Source of the DNA: Butyrivibrio sp. INlla18
GTDB lineage: Bacteria > Bacillota > Clostridia > Lachnospirales > Lachnospiraceae
Length of the DNA stretch: 64,000 nt
Direction of reading: 5' to 3'
NCBI RefSeq assembly: GCF_900103635.1
Contig: NZ_FMXK01000016.1
Coordinates: forward strand, 1 to 64,000
The notes under the pieces were generated by a model, which had not been told where the DNA came from, made no database searches, and saw only the letters and a program-made list of their open reading frames with translations. The position numbers were made by a program, and so were the translations under genes. Below are positions 7,149 to 15,113 of the stretch, piece after piece. Positions within the stretch are counted from its first letter, which is position 1, and each line of letters begins with the position of its first letter.

Positions 7149-8564
7149 GTGAAAAAGAAAGTATTATCAACAATCTTAACATTCACAATGGTTGTATCCG
7201 CTCTTGCAGGTTGCGGAAGCGCAGCTTCTAACCAGGGTGCAGGAACAGATGCGCAGCCAGCTGGCACAGATAATGCAGCACAGACAACAGAGAAGGCTGA
7301 AACTGAAGAGGCTGCTCCAGCAGCTGAGCTTACAGGAATCGATGCTATCATTGCTGAAGCTGAGACAATGTCAATGGAAGAGCTTGCTAAGAAGGCTATC
7401 GAAGAGTCAAACGGCAAGACATTCTACGGCGTAGGTAATAGTAGCCGTGGTAAGTCAGCACTTCCATTATTCATCGAGTACTTACAGACAATCGATCCAT
7501 CTTACACAATGGAATTTGAGTGGCAGCAGCCAAAGAACAACAAGATCTTTGAGCAGCTCACATCTGATTCACTTAAGAGCGAAGGCACATTTGCTATGAC
7601 TCTTATCCAGGATGGTAACCAGATCCAGACAAAGATGGTAGATACAGACATCTTAAAGACATACGTACCTAAGGAATGGGCAGAAGCAAACGGAACAACA
7701 CCTGATGCTTACACAGGATTCCTTCCACTTCAGACACTTAATAAAGTTTTCATGTACAACAATACAGGCAGCGCAGAGTTTAACAACTGCTGGGATTTCG
7801 TATATGAAGGATCACATCCTCTTTTCATGGGTGTTGACTCTGAGATCGTAGGAAAGAACTTCCTCATGATGCTCACAGAAGATAAGTATGCTACATGGCT
7901 CAAGGAAGCTTATGACAAGCTTGATGATACCAAGAAAGCATATTTTGAGCCTGTGATCAAAGAGATGCAGACAGATGCAAACGACCTTGGTCTTGGCGCA
8001 AACGGTGCTTACGCACTTGCATGGATCAAGCTTTGGGTTAACAACTACAACGAGCAGACAGACGATGGCCCTATCTGCAACACACTTGTAGATGCATCTG
8101 CAACAGATCAATCAGGTCTTTTAGTATACAGTAAGCTTCGTTCAGTAGAAGAGTCAGCTTCTGTATCAGTTAACAACATCAACGTAGCAGCATATCAGGA
8201 TGGCTACACAGGAATCGGTGGATATGGATATTGCCATTACCTCTTCCTTACCAAGAACAGCCCACTTCCTTGGACAGCATGCGCATTCATCGCTTTCATG
8301 ACATGCACAGAGCAGGGATTTGAAGCTTGGGGTAAAGACATGGGTGGCTACTCAGCAAATCCTAACGTTGCAAAAGAGATTGAGGACACATTCCATCACT
8401 CACAGGGTGGCGGAGATGAGTTCCCAGCAAAGAACGACAGAGGATATGACTGGTGGACAACAGATGGTGAGCTAGTACTTGAAGATCCTGCATACTGCTC
8501 AGAAGTATCATTCACAGTTGGTAGCTGGATCGACGTTCTTGATCACTATGCTCCAGGAGAATAA
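7149..8564 (+). CDS. ABC importer substrate-binding lipoprotein (AfuA-like)
   Basis: The 471-residue product has a lipoprotein signal with LAGCG and an Ala/Thr/Glu-rich linker to residue ~60, then a binding-protein fold in the Fe/hexose-phosphate/polyamine group (FYGVGNSSRGKSALPLFIEYLQ, MTLIQDGNQIQTKMVD). It starts with GTG after AAAGGAGGAT. Together with the next two genes it forms a full importer; it is distinct in sequence from the 3458 sensor lipoprotein. A strong hairpin follows it. The neighbourhood suggests sugar-phosphate or another anionic ligand, which is an inference. Confidence 0.85.
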   Translation: MKKKVLSTILTFTMVVSALAGCGSAASNQGAGTDAQPAGTDNAAQTTEKAETEEAAPAAELTGIDAIIAEAETMSMEELAKKAIEESNGKTFYGVGNSSRGKSALPLFIEYLQTIDPSYTMEFEWQQPKNNKIFEQLTSDSLKSEGTFAMTLIQDGNQIQTKMVDTDILKTYVPKEWAEANGTTPDAYTGFLPLQTLNKVFMYNNTGSAEFNNCWDFVYEGSHPLFMGVDSEIVGKNFLMMLTEDKYATWLKEAYDKLDDTKKAYFEPVIKEMQTDANDLGLGANGAYALAWIKLWVNNYNEQTDDGPICNTLVDASATDQSGLLVYSKLRSVEESASVSVNNINVAAYQDGYTGIGGYGYCHYLFLTKNSPLPWTACAFIAFMTCTEQGFEAWGKDMGGYSANPNVAKEIEDTFHHSQGGGDEFPAKNDRGYDWWTTDGELVLEDPAYCSEVSFTVGSWIDVLDHYAPGE

Positions 8565-8577
8565 TTAACAACACTTC

Positions 8578-8601
8578 GGATGCCGCCTGCGGGCGGCATC
8601 C
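8578..8601 (+). promoter_or_regulatory. GC-rich hairpin between binding-protein and permease genes
   Basis: GGATGCCGCC pairs perfectly with GGCGGCATCC over a 4-base loop, followed by TTTAAAAAA. It can protect the upstream mRNA end or attenuate transcription, giving excess binding protein over permease, a common importer arrangement. Confidence 0.7.
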
Positions 8602-8625
8602 TTTAAAAAAGGGGACGAAACTAAA

Positions 8626-10452
8626 ATGAATGCAATCGCAAAACCAGACAAAAGTGCGATTTTCAAAAATAAGGTAAAGACATGGTTTTCCCAACCTCAG
8701 AATATAATACTTTTGCTGTTTGGGATTGTTTTAACCTTTAGTACAGTCGCACCTATCGTAGCTATAGTAAAAGATACTTTTGCTATACATCCAGGTACAA
8801 TCGACCAGCACTTAACTGGAAGAGTAAATGGTTATTCAGTAGTAAACTACACAGATCTTTTCACAAGTAAGTTAGCAAAGACCAATCTTTGGACACCGCT
8901 TCTTAATACTGTGATCTTATCTGTGCTTACATGCTTTATATCAATTCTTTTTGGTGGTCTGTTCGCATTTCTTGTAACAAGAACAGACATGAAGTTTAAG
9001 AAATACTTAAGTTCTATCTTCATTTTTCCTTATATCATGCCACAGTGGACATTAGCCGTTGTTTGGCAGCATATGTTTTATTCAAACAAAGTGACAGGAA
9101 CTTCAGATGGACTTCTTGCAGCAATATTTAACATCTATTTTCCTCACTGGTGGTGCCAGGGAGTATTCCCAAGTGCGGTAGTTCTGGGACTTCACTATGC
9201 ACCATTTGCTTACATCCTCATTGGAGGAATCTTCAAGAATATGGACGCTAACCTCGAGGAGGCAGCCACAATTCTTGATACACCAAAGTGGAAGATAATG
9301 TTCAAGGTAACACTTCCTATGATCAAGCCAGCGATCCTTTCAACAATCCTTTTGGTATTTGGATCAGCTATGGGAAGCTACCCAGTACCACATTATCTGA
9401 ATCTCACAACTCTTTCTACCAAGTACATTTCAATGAACAGTAAGTACACTGGTGAAGCTAGTATATTGGCGATCATCATGATGGTATTTGGCGTACTGAT
9501 CCTTGGAATGAACCAGATGAGTTTAAAGAGCCGCAAGAACTATACAACGGTTACTGGTAAATCAGGACAGCTCACAAAGCTCTCAATTGGTAAGGTAGGC
9601 AAGTATCTTGTAGGAATCATCTTCATGATCATCACATTCTTTACAAGTATCTGGCCAATTCTCCTCTTTGCATTAGAGACATTCCTTCCAAACCCAGGAG
9701 ATTACAGCTTCCTTTATTCAGGAAATCTTGCTCATCTCACAACAAAATGGTGGGTTACAAACGAAAACATTACAGAAAACGGAATGTATGGACAGGCCGG
9801 AATCCTGTACAACAAGACCATTTGGCATGCCTTCTTTGGAACATTGTTCCTGGCAGTTGTCTGTGCGCTGATAGCTGGAACCATTGGTACACTTATCGGA
9901 TACGCAGTTGCTAAAAAGAGAAGGAATAAGTGGGCAAACTATGTAAACAACGTAGCATTCCTTCCTTACCTCATGCCATCAATCGCAGTTGGAGCAGCAT
10001 TCTTTATCCTCTTCTCCAACGAGCATATCAATCTGTTTAATACATATACACTTCTGATAATCGCAGGTGTAGTAAAATACATACCTTTCGCTTCAAGAAG
10101 TTCACTAAATTCAATGCTTCAGATCAGTAACGAGCTTGAAGAAGCAGCAATTATCATGAATACATCATGGGTAAAGAGAATGACAAGGATCATTATTCCA
10201 ATCCAGAAGTCATCAATCATAAGTGGATATCTTCTTCCATTTATGACCTGCCTTAGAGAATTATCATTGTTCCTTCTTCTCTGTACACAGGGCTTTATCC
10301 TTTCAACAACACTTGACTACTTCGATGAGATGGGACTTTACGCATTCTCAAGTGCTATCAACCTCATCCTCATCGTAACAATTCTTGTATTTAATACTTT
10401 GGTAAACAAGCTCACAGGCGCAAGCCTTGACAGCGGCATAGGAGGAAAGTAA
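8626..10452 (+). CDS. Two-domain ABC importer permease (AfuB/FbpB-like)
   Basis: The 608-residue protein contains about twelve membrane segments in two homologous halves, each carrying a binding-protein-dependent permease EAA loop (NLEEAATILDTPKWKIMFKVTLP near residue 210 and ELEEAAIIMNTSWVKRMTRIIIP near 505). Fusion of both permease halves in one chain is typical of the FbpB/AfuB ferric and hexose-phosphate importers. It lies between the lipoprotein (7149) and ATPase (10455) genes, 2 bases from the latter. Start supported by AAGGGGAC. Confidence 0.9.
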   Translation: MNAIAKPDKSAIFKNKVKTWFSQPQNIILLLFGIVLTFSTVAPIVAIVKDTFAIHPGTIDQHLTGRVNGYSVVNYTDLFTSKLAKTNLWTPLLNTVILSVLTCFISILFGGLFAFLVTRTDMKFKKYLSSIFIFPYIMPQWTLAVVWQHMFYSNKVTGTSDGLLAAIFNIYFPHWWCQGVFPSAVVLGLHYAPFAYILIGGIFKNMDANLEEAATILDTPKWKIMFKVTLPMIKPAILSTILLVFGSAMGSYPVPHYLNLTTLSTKYISMNSKYTGEASILAIIMMVFGVLILGMNQMSLKSRKNYTTVTGKSGQLTKLSIGKVGKYLVGIIFMIITFFTSIWPILLFALETFLPNPGDYSFLYSGNLAHLTTKWWVTNENITENGMYGQAGILYNKTIWHAFFGTLFLAVVCALIAGTIGTLIGYAVAKKRRNKWANYVNNVAFLPYLMPSIAVGAAFFILFSNEHINLFNTYTLLIIAGVVKYIPFASRSSLNSMLQISNELEEAAIIMNTSWVKRMTRIIIPIQKSSIISGYLLPFMTCLRELSLFLLLCTQGFILSTTLDYFDEMGLYAFSSAINLILIVTILVFNTLVNKLTGASLDSGIGGK

Positions 10453-10454
10453 TC

Positions 10455-12104
10455 ATGCCTGAAATTATTTTAGAGAACATAACTAAACGTTGGGGAAAGT
10501 TTTTTGGTGTAGATAATGTTAGCCTTAACATCCCAAATAACTCATTTATTACACTTCTTGGACCTTCAGGCTGTGGTAAGACAACAATCCTTAGAATGAT
10601 CGCAGGCCTTGAGACTCCAACAGAAGGAAAGATCACAATTGGAGACAAAGTAGTATTTGATTCAAATGCAGGAATCAACGTTCCGGCCAACAAGCGTAAG
10701 GTTGGCTTCCTTTTCCAGAACTACGCACTTTGGCCAAACATGACAGTTTATGAGAACATCTCTTTTGGTCTTAAAAATATCCACGAAGAGATGCCAGTAC
10801 TTGATCCAGAGGCAAAGCAGACAGGGGATATCGTAAGAGCCCTTGCCAATGGAACCAAGATAAAAGAGATAGTAGAAGAGTGCCGTGACAAGAATGGTAA
10901 GCTCGATGAGAATAAGGCTCACATCAAACTCATCGACAACTACAATCTTTCAATCTATTCAGCAAAAGAGCTGTTTAACTTAGGTATTCATTCTTCTTCT
11001 GATCCAGACAAGGTTGCAAAGGCAAAGCTTGCTGAGTACGAAGAAAAGCTTGCAGGAATCAAGGAAAAGTACGCGAGAGAAGGAAAAGAACTTAGCAGCA
11101 AGTACCATGTACTTAAAAATGGTAACGAAATACTTGAAACAAGAAAGCTCACAAAGGAAGAGATTGATTCAAGAGTCAGAGCATGTTCAAGAATAGTTAA
11201 GATCGGAATGTTCATGGATAGGTATCCAGCAGAGCTTTCTGGTGGACAGCAGCAGAGAGTAGCTATTGCCAGAACTCTTGCTCCAGAGCCACAGGTTCTT
11301 TTCATGGACGAACCATTGTCAAACCTTGATGCCAAGCTCAGACTTGAGATGAGATACGAGCTTCAGAGACTCCACGTTGAGACTGGAAGCACATTTGTAT
11401 ATGTAACACATGATCAGATGGAAGCTATGACACTGGCTACAAGAATCTGTCTTGTAAACAACGGTGTTCTTCAGCAGTACGCAGCTCCACTTGATGTTTA
11501 TTCAAGACCAGCAAACCTTTTCGTTGCTGACTTTGTAGGTAATCCATCTATGAACTTTGTGGATGCTAAGGGAGCACAGGCAGCAGACGGCAGTGTTGAG
11601 CTTAATATCCTTGATGGCGTAAAGGCAAAGTTTGTGCCAAACGAGCCACTTAAGATCTCAGAGTGGAGAGCAGAAAGAGACAAGGAAGAAGCTGACAAGA
11701 AAGAATTTGAGCGCCAGAGACTTATGAAGAAAGGCGCAGTAGAAAAGAGTAACAAGGACGAAGTGTTCAAATACCACGTTCAGAAGGTTGAGGAACAGGA
11801 TGAAAGCCTTATGGATGAGCCTGTTATCACAGATGCAGATTTCGTTCTTGGTATCAGACCAGAAGCTATCGACATCGAGCCAGCTGGCAAGATAAACACC
11901 AAGATCTACGGCGCAATGCCTACTGGTATGGAGTCAACACTTAAGCTTAAGGTTGGAGAATTCCTCCTTACCAGCGTAATCTTTGGTAATTCAATCTACC
12001 TCATTGGCCAGGACGCCAACATCGATATCAAGGGAAAAGATATTCTGCTCTTTGATAGACGTTCAGGTAAGCTGATCTCAGGTGGTACATTAGAGATTCA
12101 GTAA
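10455..12104 (+). CDS. ABC importer ATPase with large internal insertions
   Basis: A MalK/AfuC-type ATPase: Walker A GPSGCGKT (36-43), Q-loop Gln88, signature LSGGQQQR (261-268), Walker B VLFMDEP (281-287), H-loop His319, then a C-terminal TOBE region ending with LGIRPEAIDIEP and a beta-rich tail. At 549 residues it is far longer than the usual ~350-370. About 120 extra residues, Lys/Glu-rich and predicted helical, lie between the Q-loop and signature motif (~108-233), and a second charged insertion is at ~400-455 in the TOBE region. All catalytic motifs are intact. It energises the 8626 permease; its stop abuts the convergent AraC gene. Confidence 0.9.
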   Translation: MPEIILENITKRWGKFFGVDNVSLNIPNNSFITLLGPSGCGKTTILRMIAGLETPTEGKITIGDKVVFDSNAGINVPANKRKVGFLFQNYALWPNMTVYENISFGLKNIHEEMPVLDPEAKQTGDIVRALANGTKIKEIVEECRDKNGKLDENKAHIKLIDNYNLSIYSAKELFNLGIHSSSDPDKVAKAKLAEYEEKLAGIKEKYAREGKELSSKYHVLKNGNEILETRKLTKEEIDSRVRACSRIVKIGMFMDRYPAELSGGQQQRVAIARTLAPEPQVLFMDEPLSNLDAKLRLEMRYELQRLHVETGSTFVYVTHDQMEAMTLATRICLVNNGVLQQYAAPLDVYSRPANLFVADFVGNPSMNFVDAKGAQAADGSVELNILDGVKAKFVPNEPLKISEWRAERDKEEADKKEFERQRLMKKGAVEKSNKDEVFKYHVQKVEEQDESLMDEPVITDADFVLGIRPEAIDIEPAGKINTKIYGAMPTGMESTLKLKVGEFLLTSVIFGNSIYLIGQDANIDIKGKDILLFDRRSGKLISGGTLEIQ

Positions 12105-12977
12105 TTACTTGATATCACGGGTTGCCATTTGAAGCTGCTTTGGAGACTTTCCGACCTGTTTGGAAAAAGTTCTCGAAAAATTGGAGTAGTTGTTGAACCC
12201 GGACATATAGCAAACATCACTAGGTGAATAGCCCTCCTGCAATAACCTGCAGGCTAGGGCTATTTTTTTTGCGATTATATACTGCTGAATAGAAAGACCA
12301 GAAAACTTTTTTACACATCTGGAAATGTAGGTTCCGTTGTGATGAATCGCCTTCTCTAAAACAGATAGGCTAAGATCCTCAGTTAAGTGGGCATCAATAT
12401 ATTCAAAGGTTCTGCTGACGATATCAGGAAGAACGTCAGGGGAGTCAACAAGTGGGGAGTCGGCATATTTTGAAGTGATCTTTACCATTATGAGCTTTAG
12501 GTAGGCATCAACTAGAATATCAGAGCCCACCACAGGATGTTCAATATTCTTTTGCAGTTCTACTGCGTATTTATGGATGGTCTCAATGTCGTCATCTTCA
12601 AGATGAATCGTGTGAAGGGACTTATCATCTTCGTCGTAGGGCTCAAAGCACTGACTAAGATCCATCTTCTTGGAGGAAGCCTTTTTAAGGATCTCATCAG
12701 ATACATTTATGACTATACGGTCATACTTGTCAGCGGTAATGATGTCAGCTGTATGAAAAAGATATCGTGGAATAAAGCCCACATCACCTCTTTTTATGAC
12801 CTTTCCAGAAAACTCTGTATAAAGACTAAGCTCACCGTCTAGCATGATCAGGATTTCATGGATAAAGTGGTTGTGCATATCATCAGTATAGTCAAAGGGT
12901 GCGTCTATAGATTTGACTTCACATTGAATCTCTCTGTTAATGGCCAAGTGTTTTTTACAAACCTGATGTCCGGTCAT
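12105..12977 (-). CDS. AraC-family regulator with N-terminal cupin
   Basis: The 290-residue protein has an N-terminal cupin-like sensing domain (MHNHFIHEILIMLDGELSLYT, with RGDVGFIPRYLFH) and C-terminal twin AraC helix-turn-helix motifs (LSVLEKAIHHNGTYISRCVKK and PSDVCYMSGFNNYSNFSRTFSK). The ATG at 12977 follows AAGGAG; the longer frame is rejected. It diverges from the LplB/LplC importer operon, which it most likely regulates in response to a sugar. Its stop codon directly abuts the stop of the upstream ATPase gene with no spacer. Confidence 0.9.
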   Translation of the reverse strand: MTGHQVCKKHLAINREIQCEVKSIDAPFDYTDDMHNHFIHEILIMLDGELSLYTEFSGKVIKRGDVGFIPRYLFHTADIITADKYDRIVINVSDEILKKASSKKMDLSQCFEPYDEDDKSLHTIHLEDDDIETIHKYAVELQKNIEHPVVGSDILVDAYLKLIMVKITSKYADSPLVDSPDVLPDIVSRTFEYIDAHLTEDLSLSVLEKAIHHNGTYISRCVKKFSGLSIQQYIIAKKIALACRLLQEGYSPSDVCYMSGFNNYSNFSRTFSKQVGKSPKQLQMATRDIK

Positions 12978-13198
12978 ACGAATTCTCCTTATCACAATTA
13001 TAGATATAGAATACGTCTTAATCCCATCAAACACAATATGTATACATTGCACAAAATGACCTCGCTTTTTTGTTGAAAATAGAGATTTACGCAATAAAAA
13101 CCTAAAAAATAAGAAATATGGGCAATAACACATAAACGTTTAAGTCATTTGACGCAAAAAAATTATACGGACAAGTGTAAGAAACGTAATTTCGTCAG

Positions 13199-13207
13199 TG
13201 CTATAGT
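13199..13207 (+). promoter_or_regulatory. Extended -10 promoter candidate of the sugar operon
   Basis: TGCTATAGT is an extended -10 element 53 bases upstream of the permease start. No good -35 is seen at 17 bp, which fits a promoter dependent on an activator such as the divergent AraC protein. A palindrome around AAACGTTT (13135-13142) lies about 60 bases upstream and could be an operator. Confidence 0.35.
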
Positions 13208-13259
13208 TTTTCCAACAGGGATCCTTACAGCAAGAAACAAAAATGGGGTGGCACAAAAA

Positions 13260-14165
13260 ATGAGGAAAACACTTAAGAAGGTATGGAACTATAAGTGGAT
13301 ATACGTGATGTTAGTACCAGTAATTACGTACTACATACTGTTTAAGTATATCCCGATGTACGGAATCACTATTGCGTTCAAGGACTACAACGTGTTTAAG
13401 GGGATCACAGCAAGTCCATGGTGCGGATTTGAAGTCTTTCAAAAGATCTTCAAGAGCAAGAATTTCTGGAATGCTATCAGAAATACATTAGTCCTGAACT
13501 TTGCAACACTCTTTGTAAGCTTTCCGCTTACGATAATAGTTTCTCTGATGCTCAATGAAGTCAGGAACAAGCATTTTAAGAGAATCACGCAATCAGTTCT
13601 CTATCTGCCACACTTTATTTCATGGGTAGTAGTTGCTGGAATAGCAACAAATCTCTTTTCCATGACAAACGGAAGTATTAACAGAGCCATAGAGAACATG
13701 GGAGGAAGTCCAATACCATTTATGAGCGATCATATCTGGTGGATCTTCACATACGTGGTATGTAACGTATGGAAAGAGATTGGATGGGGAACGATCATCT
13801 ATCTAGCAGCCCTTACAGGTGTTGATGAAACCCTTTATGAAGCTGCTTATCTGGATGGAGCTACTGAGTTCCAGCGTCTTATCTACATCACACTTCCTGC
13901 GATCAAATCAGTAATAGTTACAATGCTGATCCTTCAGATATCCAAGATGATGTCTATTGGACTTGATGCACCGCTTCTACTTGGAAACAAAAAGGTATTA
14001 GAGGTATCTGAAGTTGTAAGTACCTATACTTACAGGATAGGTATTGAGAAAGCTAAGTACAGCGATTCAACAGCTATTGGTCTATTCCAGTCTGTGATCA
14101 ACATCATTATCCTTTTTGTCGCTGATAAGTTCGCCAAGGCGATAGGCGAAGACGGAATTATTTAA
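13260..14165 (+). CDS. ABC sugar importer permease, LplB type
   Basis: The 301-residue integral membrane protein has six predicted segments and the permease EAA loop (ETLYEAAYLDGATEFQRLIYITLPAI). The pattern FKYIPMYGITIAFKDYNVFKGI at its N-terminus is characteristic of the LplB/YtcP family of polysaccharide-derived oligosaccharide importers. I start at ATG 13260 (GGGGTGG upstream, first transmembrane helix 20 residues in) because the extra 37 residues upstream look non-coding; this start is only moderately certain. First gene of a six-gene operon. No ATPase gene is present, as usual for importers that share MsmX-like ATPases. Confidence 0.9.
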   Translation: MRKTLKKVWNYKWIYVMLVPVITYYILFKYIPMYGITIAFKDYNVFKGITASPWCGFEVFQKIFKSKNFWNAIRNTLVLNFATLFVSFPLTIIVSLMLNEVRNKHFKRITQSVLYLPHFISWVVVAGIATNLFSMTNGSINRAIENMGGSPIPFMSDHIWWIFTYVVCNVWKEIGWGTIIYLAALTGVDETLYEAAYLDGATEFQRLIYITLPAIKSVIVTMLILQISKMMSIGLDAPLLLGNKKVLEVSEVVSTYTYRIGIEKAKYSDSTAIGLFQSVINIIILFVADKFAKAIGEDGII

Positions 14166-14181
14166 CGGGAGGACAGATTAG

Positions 14182-15051
14182 ATGAAGACAAAAAAGATAA
14201 CAGCGGGACTTATAGTAAATGACATTCTGTTAGCGCTCCTAGCTTTCATATGTATTTACCCATTTCTTAATGTACTTGCATATTCAGTCAGTGGCTACAA
14301 TGCAGTGCTTTCAGGAAGAGTAACTTTTTATCCAATTGATTTTAATATTGATGCCTACAAACAGATCCTTGGTAAGACTCAGATCTGGATGGCAATGAGA
14401 AATACAGTATTTATCACTGTTGCAGGAACAGCACTTAGCCTTGTTCTTACTATACTTGCAGCCTTTTCACTTTCAAGAAAAGACCTGCCTGGAAGAAGTT
14501 TTTTTACAGCCTTCATCCTTTTTACCATGTACTTTAGTGGTGGAATGATACCTACATTCCTTACAGTAAAGAGCCTCGGGCTTTTTGATACATCCTTTGC
14601 GCTGTTTGTACCACAGTCGATCAACGTATTTAACTTCATTGTAATGAGGACGTTTTTTAAGAATATCCCAGAAAGTTTGGAAGAGGCAGCAAGAATTGAT
14701 GGTGCTTCTTACATGAAGGTACTAAATAAGATCATTCTTCCTTTGTCAGTACCTATCATTGCAACCATGGGACTCTTTTATGCAGTAGGTTACTGGAACA
14801 CCTACTTCGATGCACTTATCTATATTCAGAAGCCAGAGCTATATACATTGCAGCTCAGATTACGAAGCCTTCTGTTTGGTGAAGAGCTTAATAACTCAAA
14901 TGCCAATGCAGAGGGTATCGGAACTCAGGTAATGAGCCAGTCCCTCAAGATGGCAACAGTAGCAGTATCAACAATACCAATCCTTATCATCTACCCATGG
15001 CTTCAGAAGTACTTCGTCAAAGGTGTAATGGTGGGTTCGGTTAAAGGCTAA
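14182..15051 (+). CDS. ABC sugar importer permease, LplC/YtcP type
   Basis: A 289-residue CUT1-like permease with six membrane segments and an EAA loop (ESLEEAARIDGASYMKVLNKIILPLS). The ending YPWLQKYFVKGVMVGSVKG is the typical C-terminus of this family. It begins 16 bases after the LplB-type gene with GGGAGGAC upstream and pairs with it to form the transmembrane channel. Confidence 0.93.
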   Translation: MKTKKITAGLIVNDILLALLAFICIYPFLNVLAYSVSGYNAVLSGRVTFYPIDFNIDAYKQILGKTQIWMAMRNTVFITVAGTALSLVLTILAAFSLSRKDLPGRSFFTAFILFTMYFSGGMIPTFLTVKSLGLFDTSFALFVPQSINVFNFIVMRTFFKNIPESLEEAARIDGASYMKVLNKIILPLSVPIIATMGLFYAVGYWNTYFDALIYIQKPELYTLQLRLRSLLFGEELNNSNANAEGIGTQVMSQSLKMATVAVSTIPILIIYPWLQKYFVKGVMVGSVKG

Positions 15052-15113
15052 GAGCAGAACATCCTAATAAAGGGAGTTCATATAAAAAATTTTCTTATCT
15101 TAAGGAGGAAAAT

